DNA of 64,000 bases from JANPLN01 sp043757265 (GTDB lineage: Bacteria; Bdellovibrionota; Bdellovibrionia; Bdellovibrionales; JAGQZY01). The translations under genes were made by a program, and so were the position numbers. Location: positions 124,001 to 188,000 of the forward strand of contig JAYUQP010000040.1 of the NCBI GenBank assembly GCA_043757265.1, given 5' to 3'. This document shows, in pieces, positions 42,684-51,545 of this stretch (within the stretch, counting starts at the first letter, position 1; every line of letters starts with the position of its first letter). The notes beneath the pieces were generated by a model, which worked only from the letters and a program-made list of their open reading frames with translations, had not been told where the DNA came from and ran no database searches.

Positions 42684-43643
42684 TTATGTCATTGCATTAA
42701 AAACCTGTTCGAGTGTTGAGTCCATCCAGCGGTTGTAGCCAAAAGGACCTCGGCCTTGAGAAAGATATCCCATATGGCCCCCAGTGTCTTCAAGATGCAG
42801 ATGGACATAGGAGCTTTCGCGCGCCGAAAGGTATGGCTGCCACGGAATAAATGGATCATCCTTAGACATCAAAATAAATGTGGGAGTTTTGATTTTTCCC
42901 AGGTGCGGCGCTGTTGAGCACTGCAAATAATAATCATTGGCGTTTTTAAAACCGCCAAGCGGTGCCGTATAGAGCTCGTCCACATCAGATAAATAAGCCC
43001 AACGTGGAATAATTATTGGCGGGACGAAGTTTTTTTCCTCGCGGGATTTAATTTCTTTTCGACAGCCATTTACAAACCATAAATCGTAAAAACGATTGAA
43101 CCCTTGTTTAAGACTTACAGACGACGCTTTCAAGTCTGTGGGACCATTAACAGCGATAGCTTGATCGGGAAGATGTTCCCCGCGGATCCCAGTAACCAAC
43201 GAAAGCACAGCATTAGCCCCTAAGGAAAACCCTACAGCAATTAATTGTTTTTTCGGAAATTGCTTTCTACAAAACGCGACCACCTCGGAAACATCTTCGC
43301 CCCGGCCCGAATGATAGGGTCCGCGTGCCAGACCGGCACCTTCGCCACAACCTCTGTGGTTGACCAAAAAAACCGAATGACCAAGGTTTAAACTCAGCTT
43401 CGCCATTCGACCCATGTACTTGGAATCGACGCTTCCGATAAGACCGTGAAAAAAAATGAGCAATGTGGAACTTGTACCCTCGAAGTAACGGGCGGCAAGC
43501 TGGTCGCCATCGGGCAATCTTATTTTTAAATTTTTGTAAGGGATATCGGTTCCCCTAGACGGGAGCCCATAGGCAACAAGAGTTTGCTGGTGCCCGCCGC
43601 GCGCCCAAAAAGGCGGCGTGCAAGGCTCAATATTAAGATTCAC
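42684..43643 (-). CDS. YheT-family alpha/beta hydrolase
   Basis: A 319-residue alpha/beta hydrolase. FWARGGHQQTL is the N-terminal signature of the YheT/ABHD1-3 family, HGLIGSVDSKY is the oxyanion strand, GFSLGAN contains the nucleophile serine, and SKDDPFIP and GGHMGYL supply the Asp and His. Family members are esterases or lipid hydrolases with poorly known substrates. Its start overlaps the last 11 bases of the upstream methyltransferase gene, so the two are probably translated together. Confidence 0.9.
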   Translation of the reverse strand: MNLNIEPCTPPFWARGGHQQTLVAYGLPSRGTDIPYKNLKIRLPDGDQLAARYFEGTSSTLLIFFHGLIGSVDSKYMGRMAKLSLNLGHSVFLVNHRGCGEGAGLARGPYHSGRGEDVSEVVAFCRKQFPKKQLIAVGFSLGANAVLSLVTGIRGEHLPDQAIAVNGPTDLKASSVSLKQGFNRFYDLWFVNGCRKEIKSREEKNFVPPIIIPRWAYLSDVDELYTAPLGGFKNANDYYLQCSTAPHLGKIKTPTFILMSKDDPFIPWQPYLSARESSYVHLHLEDTGGHMGYLSQGRGPFGYNRWMDSTLEQVFNAMT

Positions 43644-44652
43644 GCACGGCGCTTACAGATTTTGAGAAAAAACCCCGCGATGCGCGCACAGGTGATTCGA
43701 TAAACTTACGGAGCTCATCCTCGAGCGGATGCTGCACATAATTTTTATAAAAAGGTTCATGGTAACTAATCGGAAATTTTTCAAGGGCCCAACCAAGGTG
43801 AGGCGCGTCTCCCTCTTGGATAGAATCCACAAGAGATAAAACACCACCCACTTTTAAAACACGCCAAGCTTCTTTTAGAACTGTCGCTCGATTTTTATGC
43901 GGAAGCTCGTGAAATAAAAACGAGCACGTAACGACATCGAAGTGTAAATCCTTAAACGGCATCTCCTCGGCATTAGCCTGCAAAAAGCTGACGCGTGGAA
44001 ATTTTTTCAAGCTGCTCTGCGCTTGCTTCAAATAGGGAAAACTTAAATCCACTGCTGTTATATTTGCCTTTGGAAATGTCAGGGCAAGATCACGGGTTAA
44101 ACTACCCGGGCCGCAAGCTACGTCGAGAATATTTATTTCCGCATCTCGCGCAAAAACGTCCCGTGCTGGAGGAATTGCCAATCGCCGCATGGTTTGTGCA
44201 GTGCCGTTAAATAGTATTTCCACTTGGTGATCGTAGATGCGCGCCGACTCTTCACTTAGATAACCATCAGTTTGAAAGTGAAAGTTGCGAGAATAGTAAT
44301 CGGGCAGATCTTTCAAATACTGTTCTGCAGATCCCGAAAAATCCTGATGTTTTTTGGTCTTCATCCGACGTGCCACTTGAACCGCGTCAGCCCATACCTT
44401 TACCAGTTGTAAAGTGTGAGTGAGAGGTGAACCTAAAGAAACTACACTTGCTGGATAAACGTTATTTTTAATGTTCTGTTCGTCCCATTTGTGCAGAGCA
44501 TAGATGTCCTTGAATAAAACTTTTAATTCTTCAATTTTCGGACCTTCAGCATTACGCCCATGCAGATAAAGCTGCGATAAAATAAGAAGCGGAAGGTTTT
44601 CGGAAAAGTAGAGAGCCGATTTTCCAAGCGATTTGTACAGAGGTGAAATCAT
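43633..44652 (-). CDS. SAM-dependent methyltransferase with helical N-terminal extension
   Basis: A 339-residue protein. The C-terminal 190 residues form a methyltransferase-11 domain with NILDVACGPGSLTRDLA (motif I), ITAVDLSFPYL, FDVVTCSFLFHELPH and EAWRVLKVGGVL. The N-terminal 145 residues are helical and unrecognised. The gene lies downstream of the lexA terminator and is coupled to the YheT-like hydrolase gene. A lipid or quinone-type substrate fits the pairing with a hydrolase, but this is inference. Confidence 0.8.
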   Translation of the reverse strand: MISPLYKSLGKSALYFSENLPLLILSQLYLHGRNAEGPKIEELKVLFKDIYALHKWDEQNIKNNVYPASVVSLGSPLTHTLQLVKVWADAVQVARRMKTKKHQDFSGSAEQYLKDLPDYYSRNFHFQTDGYLSEESARIYDHQVEILFNGTAQTMRRLAIPPARDVFARDAEINILDVACGPGSLTRDLALTFPKANITAVDLSFPYLKQAQSSLKKFPRVSFLQANAEEMPFKDLHFDVVTCSFLFHELPHKNRATVLKEAWRVLKVGGVLSLVDSIQEGDAPHLGWALEKFPISYHEPFYKNYVQHPLEDELRKFIESPVRASRGFFSKSVSAVRES

Positions 44653-44700
44653 GAATAGTTTGTAACTTCATAAACAAAAAAAGGCAAAGAGAAAGCAGCC

Positions 44701-44740
44701 AAAAAAAATCCAGAACGTTCTGCAAATAAAACGTTCTGGA
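44701..44740 (-). terminator. Intrinsic terminator downstream of lexA
   Basis: Arms TCCAGAACGTT (44709-44719) and AACGTTCTGGA (44730-44740) are perfectly complementary with a ten-base loop; read on the minus strand the stem is followed by a run of eight T. It lies about 90 bases after the lexA stop and insulates the methyltransferase gene. Confidence 0.9.
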
Positions 44741-44829
44741 TAACAACAAACAACGATTTTTTAAGGTAACTGTTTTTCGATTTACTAGATGTTGGCGCTA
44801 TTAAAACGCCGTTTCTACTCAAAGCTGCA

Positions 44830-45453
44830 TCAGTCCAAGCGTCGTATAACACTCGCGAGCACACCTAAAATTTTGAATTCTGAAACGGGGGACACATGGA
44901 TCACATTGTATTTGGGGTTCGCTGGGTGCAACTCCACTCCAGCCGGACGCTGATAATATCGCTTGATGGTAGCTTCGTTATCAACGATGGCGACGACTGT
45001 TTCACCGTTTTCGGCGTTGGCTTGCCGCTTAATTACAACGTAGTCACCATCCATAATGCAGTCTTCGATCATCGAGTCGCCTTTTACGGTGAGAGCAAAA
45101 TACTCAACACCCGTGCGTAGTAACGAGCGGGGTACGTCGACATACTCACGGTTTTCCACGGCTTCGATGGGATAGCCTGCAGCCACCTTACCCAGCATGG
45201 GGAGCCGCTGGACATCGGAGTCTTCGAAATCGCGCACAAGTTCGATGGCGCGTTTGCGATTGGCACCAATTGGCGCTTTGATGTAACCCTTACCGCGCAA
45301 CTGGGAAATAAAGTCCTGTACGGTGGATATAGCACTGTAATTGAACCGATCTTGGATTTCATGATAGGTGGGCGGGCGTTGGTTTTCGTTTAAATAAAAC
45401 TTTATGAAATCGTAAATCCGTTGTTCTTTCTCAGTAAGACTAGGCAGCGACAT
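44830..45453 (-). CDS. lexA: SOS repressor LexA
   Basis: LexA represses DNA-damage response genes and cleaves itself when stimulated by RecA filaments. The 207-residue protein has an N-terminal winged helix (LTEKEQRIYDFI, RPPTYHEIQDRF, recognition helix around AISTVQDFISQL) and a C-terminal S24 domain. The autocleavage bond is Ala92-Gly93 (KVAAGYPIEA), the nucleophile Ser127 (GDSMIEDCI) and the general base Lys164 (EATIKRY). GGAGG precedes the ATG at 45453 by four bases. The recognition helix differs from the E. coli type, so a different operator is expected; candidate operators lie just upstream. Confidence 0.97.
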   Translation of the reverse strand: MSLPSLTEKEQRIYDFIKFYLNENQRPPTYHEIQDRFNYSAISTVQDFISQLRGKGYIKAPIGANRKRAIELVRDFEDSDVQRLPMLGKVAAGYPIEAVENREYVDVPRSLLRTGVEYFALTVKGDSMIEDCIMDGDYVVIKRQANAENGETVVAIVDNEATIKRYYQRPAGVELHPANPKYNVIHVSPVSEFKILGVLASVIRRLD

Positions 45454-45480
45454 CAAACCTCCTTGTTTTTCGAACCATGG

Positions 45481-45524
45481 CCGTACATTGTCCGTATAAA
45501 AGAAGATATACGGTAAACATACGG
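45481..45524. promoter_or_regulatory. Symmetric four-box operator candidate before lexA
   Basis: Four six-base boxes are arranged with exact mirror symmetry: CCGTAC (45481-45486), five bases, CCGTAT (45492-45497), ten bases, ATACGG (45508-45513), five bases, ATACGG (45519-45524). Boxes on each side are 11 bases apart, one helical turn. The array ends 28 bases before the lexA start and should overlap its promoter, so it is a good candidate for LexA autoregulation or another repressor. Confidence 0.6.
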
Positions 45525-45551
45525 TCAGTAAAGTCCAGATTTAAGTTTTGA

Positions 45552-45786
45552 GGTACGCCGTTCCTTTTTAGGTACGCCGTACGATTTAAGGTACGCCGTA
45601 CCTTTTAGTTGAGACCTGCGTCAATAATTGCAAGACAATGGTCATGGATGTCGGAGCGAGCTCAGCTTAAACGAGCGCGGGAGACGTTTTGATTCTTAGC
45701 AATCTCCTTTTTGTTCATAAATGAAAATATCTATGACGCGCACCTTAACCAAAAGGTACGGCGTACCTTAAAGGGAACGGCGTACC
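45552..45786. repeat. Inverted array of 13-bp palindromes with 19-bp period
   Basis: Three direct copies of GGTACGCCGTACC-like palindromes start at 45552, 45571 and 45590, and two copies in inverse orientation start at 45755 and 45774; spacing is exactly 19 bases within each group. The outermost copies share the same deviation (CCGTTCC). Similarity continues about 20 bases inward (TTTTAGTTGAG against TTTTGGTTAAG), making imperfect terminal inverted repeats of nearly 60 bases around a 110-base unique core. The gap between srkA and lexA is otherwise without an open frame. Confidence 0.85.
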
Positions 45787-45835
45787 TAAAAACTTGAATT
45801 CACGTATACCGGTTGGACGGGGATACGTGAATTCA
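45787..45835 (-). terminator. Likely intrinsic terminator after the SrkA-like gene
   Basis: Perfect 13-base arms (TGAATTCACGTAT at 45795-45807 and ATACGTGAATTCA at 45823-45835) with a 15-base loop; on the minus strand the stem is followed by AGTTTTTAG. It lies about 20 bases after the stop codon. Confidence 0.75.
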
Positions 45836-45854
45836 GGTGTGAGTTTGCGGGCGG

Positions 45855-46814
45855 TTAGAGGGACCAGGAGATTTTTTCTAGGGCCTCGAGCTCCTCGGCC
45901 CAGTAGTTGTAGCTTTCGAACTGCGGAAACAACCGCGGGAACGAGGGATCATGCCATCTGTTGCCTATCCATGCCGCATAAGAAAAAATGCGTAACCCGC
46001 GCAAAGCGGGAATGAGATCCAGTTCACTTTTATCAAAGTGGCGAAACTCGGCGTACCCACCCAAAAAAAGATCCAGTTCTTTTTGCGTATCTGCAACGGT
46101 GCCTGGAAGCAGCATCCACAAATCTTGCACGGCGGGTCCGTTTATACAGTCGTCAAAATCGACGAAGAAAAAAGAGTCCCCGTTGTGCAAAATATTCCCA
46201 CGATGACAATCGCCGTGAATCCTTAAAAATCGCGTGTTCGAAAGTTCTTCGTCCAGATAATCAAGAATATCTAAACAAGCCACCTCGTAACGGGACAAGA
46301 ATTCAGGGGCGACCCATTTTTTTAAAACTGCCAAGCTCTGCCACCCCAAATGGTTATCAGAACCCATAGTGGGCCGGTGCCTAAAAGTTTTTCTAGCGCC
46401 GCAGTTGTGCAACTGGGCGAGCATGCTTCCAATTCGTTTCCAGTCAGAATCAAAAAACTCCTCGGGCATTCGCCCAGGGGTTTTTGGAAATAACGAAAAG
46501 TAAATGGGTCCTGCAAGCTCGTCCACGGTGCGATTATTTTTAAGCTGCATGGGGGCTACAACATCAAGATCTTGTTCGCGAAGTTCGTTTAAAAAGCCAT
46601 GCTCCTCACCCAGGGCCTCAAGGCTCCAGCGTCCCGGTCGGTAAAACTTTGCAATAACTTGCGACAAGGGCTGTTGGGCTGATGTTTCCAGGCGCAGGTT
46701 AAAGACTCTGTTTTCATACGAGTTCAGCTGGTAAAACTCGCCAGTGGTGAGAAAACGATTTTGCTCAACCGCATTTAAAACCGCATCGGGAGACAACGAA
46801 AAAAAGCTATTCAT
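45855..46814 (-). CDS. srkA: Stress response kinase SrkA-like (YihE/RdoA) protein
   Basis: A 319-residue protein of the aminoglycoside-phosphotransferase-like kinase fold. LNSYENRVF, AKFYRPGRWS, HRPTMGSDNHLG, RIHGDCHRGNIL (catalytic loop), FFVDFDDC (metal-binding Asp) and GPAVQDLWMLLPG match E. coli SrkA almost segment by segment. SrkA is a cytoplasmic Ser/Thr kinase protecting against stress-induced death. I chose the ATG at 46814, which aligns with the start of the family; an in-frame TTG at 46853 is possible because AGGAG lies between them. It sits upstream of lexA on the same strand, separated by a terminator and the repeat array. Confidence 0.9.
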   Translation of the reverse strand: MNSFFSLSPDAVLNAVEQNRFLTTGEFYQLNSYENRVFNLRLETSAQQPLSQVIAKFYRPGRWSLEALGEEHGFLNELREQDLDVVAPMQLKNNRTVDELAGPIYFSLFPKTPGRMPEEFFDSDWKRIGSMLAQLHNCGARKTFRHRPTMGSDNHLGWQSLAVLKKWVAPEFLSRYEVACLDILDYLDEELSNTRFLRIHGDCHRGNILHNGDSFFFVDFDDCINGPAVQDLWMLLPGTVADTQKELDLFLGGYAEFRHFDKSELDLIPALRGLRIFSYAAWIGNRWHDPSFPRLFPQFESYNYWAEELEALEKISWSL

Positions 46815-46870
46815 GGAGCAAGAACTAACAGAGTTCTCCTGCAGAGTCCTCAATTTGTTTGAACGGGGAG

Positions 46871-49213
46871 TTAGAAAAAATATCTTAGATTAAACTGACC
46901 CAGCGAATAGCCTTCGCGGTATTCAGGATACATTGGAAACTGCGATGCAGTACCGAACATGATACTGGTTTTTAAACCTAGGCCCATGGTCCATTGTTTT
47001 TTGAAAAAGTAAGAAATATCAAAAAGAGCTTCGTATTTCGTGAGTGAGCTTCCTGTGCCGTAAGCTCCAGTGAGCCCCAGTGTCCAACTTTGCATAAGGG
47101 GAAGCTCGAAGAAAGCGCCGAGTTTTAGCATATTGTAGTCCGAAACAAAATAAACAGCGTTACTATTGGAATACATTTCGTAGCCAACAAAAGGCGATAG
47201 GTGAAATCCAACGAGATCAGGCCGTGCTTTGCTGTCATAAAAGCGATAGTGGTAGCGCGCTTCGGCAGAATAAAAGTCAGCAGCACCGGGCTCGTTACTT
47301 GAAAGATTTTTCTGCAAACTTAATTCGCCACCATGGTGACCGCTCCAGCCCAGCGCCGAAACTTGCAGTCCCGGAGTTGCAACGGGAAGGTCGTTTGAGG
47401 CAGAAAGAACAGGAGAATAAACGGTGTCGTAGTAATTGGTCGAGAAGGTGAGGCGAGAAAGAACAAAGTCGGCATTAAAACCAAGTTGGATGATGGGAAA
47501 CTGAGTTTTAACTTCTACTTCCGAGGTGGTTTCGGTGTTCGAAGCGGTGTTGCGAGAGTCATCTTCGCCTAAAATTGCGCTCCCTTTACTTTCTGCAAAG
47601 GAATCCGTCAGCTTTGACAAGCGAATGATAGCAGCTTTCACTATGACGGCGGCAAGCCCTGATGGTGAAACACTGTTTTGCGCGTCCACACTACGCACTT
47701 CGGCGCGATAGGTGCCAGGAGTTCGAGGAGTCCATTTGAAATTCACACCGGAAACTGTTTTCTCGAGAATTGTTTTCTCTTCGATGTCAGTAATTGCGAT
47801 TTTGAACTTCTCAAGTTGATCTGGATTGCTCCACGTCATCAAAAGGTTTTCATCCGAATTTGTTGTGTATTCGCTGCGCACAAATTGTGGGGCCTTAAGG
47901 GGGACAAAATCCATCACTTCAAACGAAGTGATTTGCGACCATTCGCCGAGGTGTAGATTTTCGTCAACAGCGCGAAATCGATAAAAATAAGTACCTGGTT
48001 TATGAAATTCGAGGTGGAGCTTATTTTCGTACGCCCAATGCGTAGAGGACTGGCGGTCAAAATTTGATTTGTGCGACGATTCTACTAAAAAGCCGTTAGC
48101 TTCGATGTTCGTTAAAAGTTCCACATCCACATCGGCCTTGCCATTTTTTAAGTAGATAGAATTTTTATTCACGCGAACTTTGACTTCGGAGCGGGGGAGG
48201 GTGACCGCGCGCACGACAAAATGACCAGTTGTGGACCAATCCTGTTTGTTTTGTGTCGCACGCCAGTAGTTGTCACCGAGATACACTTGCGCCAGGGTGC
48301 GATCTAAAGCGTCTGCGGCATACTCTCGGCTGTTAGACAAATCAGCGTTAGTTGAATAATCAATAAAAATCTCTTTGGTACTATCGAACGTTAATATTTC
48401 AAGGGGAACAGCAAAGCGAACCAGAGTCTTGCCTGCTGGCTTTAGTTTGAGCTTTTTTCCATCTCGCTCGTACACATCGTACATTTTTACGCTGTAGTCG
48501 AAGGTCTTAGACTCAGCGTTGATTTGCACACTCACCGGTTGCGAAGTTTCTTCTTCAGTGTTTGATGGTTCACGCGGACTATCAACATCAACGACTTTGA
48601 AGTTCGTTGGTTTTTCGTTGTTCATTGGAGCCATGATTTCAATTGTTGAAGGAGCCTCTTTTGTGGGAGAGTAAACCTTAGACTGGTATTGAATTCTTGG
48701 CGCACCTTGAAGCGTTTCAACACTGATTGTTTTGTTTTTCGCAACTTTCAGGATGATTTCAGATTGGCCTTCGATATTGGCGATTTGTCCCTTAATGGCA
48801 ATCTTTAAATCTTTCACAATGGAAACGCGATACTCCCCCTCCTCAAGATCCGCAATGTTCATGTTTTTCATTTTTTTAAATTCAACAAGACTGTTTTCTT
48901 TCAGTTCGATTTTGGATTCATTTTTTAAATTAATCATCGCAAACGACTTGTCGCCAGTATAAATCTTATCGCCCTCGCGCACGCGTTGATCACGTTTTGC
49001 CGATTGCCACAGTGTTTGCGCGTAATTTTTAATACGAATGTCCGATTGAGTTTTCGAAAGATAACCGATTTCGCGTTCTAATTTTACAGATTTTGAATTT
49101 GAAAAATTATAAAATTGGAGAAGGTAAAGGCAGAAAGCAATGCCCACGAGACTGAGGTAAATCAGTTTCTTTTCTGTAGATTGTAATCCGCGAAATACGT
49201 AGAGTTCTCCCAC
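46871..49213 (-). CDS. FecR-like/fibronectin-like protein with C-terminal beta-barrel
   Basis: A 780-residue envelope protein. Residues 15-36 are a hydrophobic anchor or uncleaved signal. Residues about 60-170 resemble a FecR-type beta domain (VREGDKIYTGDKSFAMINL, KIELKENSLVEF). The middle (about 250-530) looks like two or three immunoglobulin/FN3-like domains (WTPRTPGTYRAEVRSVDAQ). The last 200 residues alternate polar and aromatic residues like an outer-membrane barrel and end in FNLRYFF, a typical barrel C-terminus. The start is uncertain: the GTG at 49213 has no Shine-Dalgarno site. Function unknown; it follows the SpoIIE-type phosphatase gene. Confidence 0.75.
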   Translation of the reverse strand: MGELYVFRGLQSTEKKLIYLSLVGIAFCLYLLQFYNFSNSKSVKLEREIGYLSKTQSDIRIKNYAQTLWQSAKRDQRVREGDKIYTGDKSFAMINLKNESKIELKENSLVEFKKMKNMNIADLEEGEYRVSIVKDLKIAIKGQIANIEGQSEIILKVAKNKTISVETLQGAPRIQYQSKVYSPTKEAPSTIEIMAPMNNEKPTNFKVVDVDSPREPSNTEEETSQPVSVQINAESKTFDYSVKMYDVYERDGKKLKLKPAGKTLVRFAVPLEILTFDSTKEIFIDYSTNADLSNSREYAADALDRTLAQVYLGDNYWRATQNKQDWSTTGHFVVRAVTLPRSEVKVRVNKNSIYLKNGKADVDVELLTNIEANGFLVESSHKSNFDRQSSTHWAYENKLHLEFHKPGTYFYRFRAVDENLHLGEWSQITSFEVMDFVPLKAPQFVRSEYTTNSDENLLMTWSNPDQLEKFKIAITDIEEKTILEKTVSGVNFKWTPRTPGTYRAEVRSVDAQNSVSPSGLAAVIVKAAIIRLSKLTDSFAESKGSAILGEDDSRNTASNTETTSEVEVKTQFPIIQLGFNADFVLSRLTFSTNYYDTVYSPVLSASNDLPVATPGLQVSALGWSGHHGGELSLQKNLSSNEPGAADFYSAEARYHYRFYDSKARPDLVGFHLSPFVGYEMYSNSNAVYFVSDYNMLKLGAFFELPLMQSWTLGLTGAYGTGSSLTKYEALFDISYFFKKQWTMGLGLKTSIMFGTASQFPMYPEYREGYSLGQFNLRYFF

Positions 49214-49321
49214 ATTTAAATGTTAACATTACTGCTGCGGAGCGTAAGTCTGGGGCGAGAGAAATAGACTTAGTTCAGTAGACGAGAGGCGTATCAAAAT
49301 TTTGTCGCTTTTCAAACTGAC

Positions 49322-51067
49322 TTAGCTGTCGCGGCTTACCGAGACAAACGTAATATCGTCTTCCAATTGTGTGATGGAGTCCGACTTAGCCCGTAGGTAT
49401 TTGTAGAGCGAGTCACAGAACAAAACCTTACTTTCGTCCGACTGAAAAAAGGCATTGTAGACTCGGAGAATCTGTTTTTCGCTCATTTCCTGTTTTTCAC
49501 GGAACATGGAAGCCTGAACACCATCGGTGTACATCAAAAAGTGATCGCCCGGTTGCAGTTCAAACGTCTGGATTTTCTTCTGCGCATTCTTACGTTCCCC
49601 AAGACTGTGATTTGGAGGAAGCGACATGTACGATCCCACTTTTTTCTCAGCCGCGTAATGCACGGGAGGTTCGTGACCCAAGTTTACGATTTCGGCCTTT
49701 CCGGTTGGCAAGTGGATGCGACAAATTTGCGCGGTCATGAGCACTTCGCCCTTGGAGGTCGAGTAGACCACGTCGTCCCAAACATCAACAAGCTCCTCAA
49801 GAGTGCATTCTTTTTTACGCATGTACGAAAACACAGCGTTTGATGCAGAGGTCACAAGAGCTGCCGGTGTTCCGTGCCCAGTAGCATCGGCGATGATCAA
49901 AAACAAGAAGTCGTTGTGCTGGTAATAATGCCACCAATCACCGCCGCATTCTGTGGAGGTCAAGTAGTGTCCTGAAACCAGGTAATTCCCAATTTGCTTG
50001 TTCTTCTCTATGGGAAAAAGTTTGTCCTGAATAATACCGGCGTTTTTTAATTCCCGCTCCATGCGATCTTTTTCAAGTTTTTCAGCAAACAGTTTTTTGA
50101 TCTCAGTTCCCATTTTGCTAAAGGCGCGAGATAAAATGCCCACCTCATCAGTGCTTTTGGAATCCATAGAAATATCAAAGTTACCCTTACCAATTTCCTC
50201 TGCAACATCAGTAAGCTGATTGATCCGGTAGGTAAGACTGTTCGAAAGTAACAACGAAACGACAAAAGTTACAAGGGCGCTGATGATCAAGAAAACGATG
50301 GACTTGTTGTAAAGCTCGTTGAGTGCAAGCAAGGCATCTTTTTCATCCGTCATTGAGACGAAAGTAAGGCCTTCGTGGTTGGTCTTCACGAAAGAAGAAA
50401 GGTATGTGGAGCTTTCGATTTTTACTTTTGTTGTTGTGCTGGAGATACCCTCCGTTGTCGCAATGAAATTTTTAACGACTTGCGAGGCTTGGTCCGGTTT
50501 CACGTAATCCATGCCTGTAGTTTCGATAGCTGTGAGATTTTCAAAAAAGAAGGTCTGAGTGTTTGCCGACTCATTAACTTCTTGTTTCCACTTTATAAAT
50601 AACAACAGCACCTTATTCACTTCATGCCTAAGGGGAATGGAAGCTATAAAATAATCGCTTTTATAATGAATCACATAAGTTTTTTTGAAATTGATTTTGT
50701 TGTAGATTGCCTCAGAATCTAACGTGAGTTCGGGTGCTTTTGAAAAAATTGTAGCGACATTTTTTGTTGTATAATCAAAAGTAAAAATAGCCTCGATAAA
50801 ATTTTGATTCTTAAGTAGGACCTCTTGATCGTTTTTTGCTTGGTTAATAACTTGATCTTTAAAAAGTAAACGGGCAAACCAAATGGAGCTATCAATGGCT
50901 TGGTTAAATTTTTGCACCTGGAGTTGCAATTTGTTTTGCTGTTCGTCAAAGATGTAACTTATTTTGTCGGACTCAAAAACCCGGGTTGCGGTGAAGATGT
51001 AAATCGAAACTAAGCATAGAGAAACAATGATCAAGCTTAACGTGATCTTCCATTTAATTGACATCAT
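49322..51067 (-). CDS. Membrane sensor with HAMP and SpoIIE/RsbU-type PP2C phosphatase domain
   Basis: A 581-residue inner-membrane protein. Two hydrophobic helices (8-28 and about 250-272) flank a periplasmic sensor domain of about 220 residues. A HAMP domain follows (YRINQLTDVAEEIGKGNFD, DEVGILSRAF), then a coiled linker and a PP2C phosphatase of SpoIIE/RsbU class with metal-binding Asp in TECGGDWW, IADATGHGTPAALV, NLGHEPP, MYTDGV and LEDDITFV. Such enzymes dephosphorylate anti-anti-sigma factors in partner-switching cascades. No anti-sigma or STAS gene is adjacent, so the output is unknown. Confidence 0.9.
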   Translation of the reverse strand: MMSIKWKITLSLIIVSLCLVSIYIFTATRVFESDKISYIFDEQQNKLQLQVQKFNQAIDSSIWFARLLFKDQVINQAKNDQEVLLKNQNFIEAIFTFDYTTKNVATIFSKAPELTLDSEAIYNKINFKKTYVIHYKSDYFIASIPLRHEVNKVLLLFIKWKQEVNESANTQTFFFENLTAIETTGMDYVKPDQASQVVKNFIATTEGISSTTTKVKIESSTYLSSFVKTNHEGLTFVSMTDEKDALLALNELYNKSIVFLIISALVTFVVSLLLSNSLTYRINQLTDVAEEIGKGNFDISMDSKSTDEVGILSRAFSKMGTEIKKLFAEKLEKDRMERELKNAGIIQDKLFPIEKNKQIGNYLVSGHYLTSTECGGDWWHYYQHNDFLFLIIADATGHGTPAALVTSASNAVFSYMRKKECTLEELVDVWDDVVYSTSKGEVLMTAQICRIHLPTGKAEIVNLGHEPPVHYAAEKKVGSYMSLPPNHSLGERKNAQKKIQTFELQPGDHFLMYTDGVQASMFREKQEMSEKQILRVYNAFFQSDESKVLFCDSLYKYLRAKSDSITQLEDDITFVSVSRDS

Positions 51068-51155
51068 TCTATTGAACTACAGATCGCTTTTAAAGCAAGA
51101 GAATGGTCAAACCTTCCAGGCGTCAGGACAATGGTCGAGTTTAAATTTTTAAGAG

Positions 51156-51416
51156 TTAGCGGCTTTTATGCATGCTCATAACAGCGCTCACATTCGAGCC
51201 AGTCATGAGTCGATTGGTGGGAGTGATGGTGGCCTTCATCGAAATGTTTGTGCCGACACTACGAACACTTCCAGGCGAAAGTTTAAATGCGCCATCATCT
51301 TCGCCGCCTCCGATACCAGGAGTCATAGGGGGTGGGGCATTATCAACGAAGTCCTTAACGACCTTCGCACAGCCCGTTAGAAAGATAAATGCTATCAAAG
51401 CTAGTAGAACACGCAT
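51156..51416 (-). CDS. Small lipoprotein
   Basis: An 86-residue protein beginning MRVLLALIAFIFLTGCAK, a clean lipoprotein signal with Cys16. The mature part contains a Pro/Gly-rich linker (PPPMTPGIGGGEDDG) followed by a short beta-like segment. The ribosome binding site is weak. No family recognised; it is divergent from the large orphan exported protein gene, with both starts 130 bases apart. Confidence 0.6.
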   Translation of the reverse strand: MRVLLALIAFIFLTGCAKVVKDFVDNAPPPMTPGIGGGEDDGAFKLSPGSVRSVGTNISMKATITPTNRLMTGSNVSAVMSMHKSR

Positions 51417-51545
51417 GAATACTTATCGACAGGACTGGATATTTCTTAAGTCCGGGTACTGATTTTCTCATTATGAGACAAGGCCCGACGGAATCCTGCA
51501 AAATAGGGTGTCTAGCCGTGGAAACAAAATGCCGATGAATCTTAA

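Noticed and set aside
45603..45754. tRNA or small-protein gene in the core of the lexA-upstream inverted array
   Set aside because: I found neither a cloverleaf with a T-loop signature nor an open frame with a ribosome binding site.
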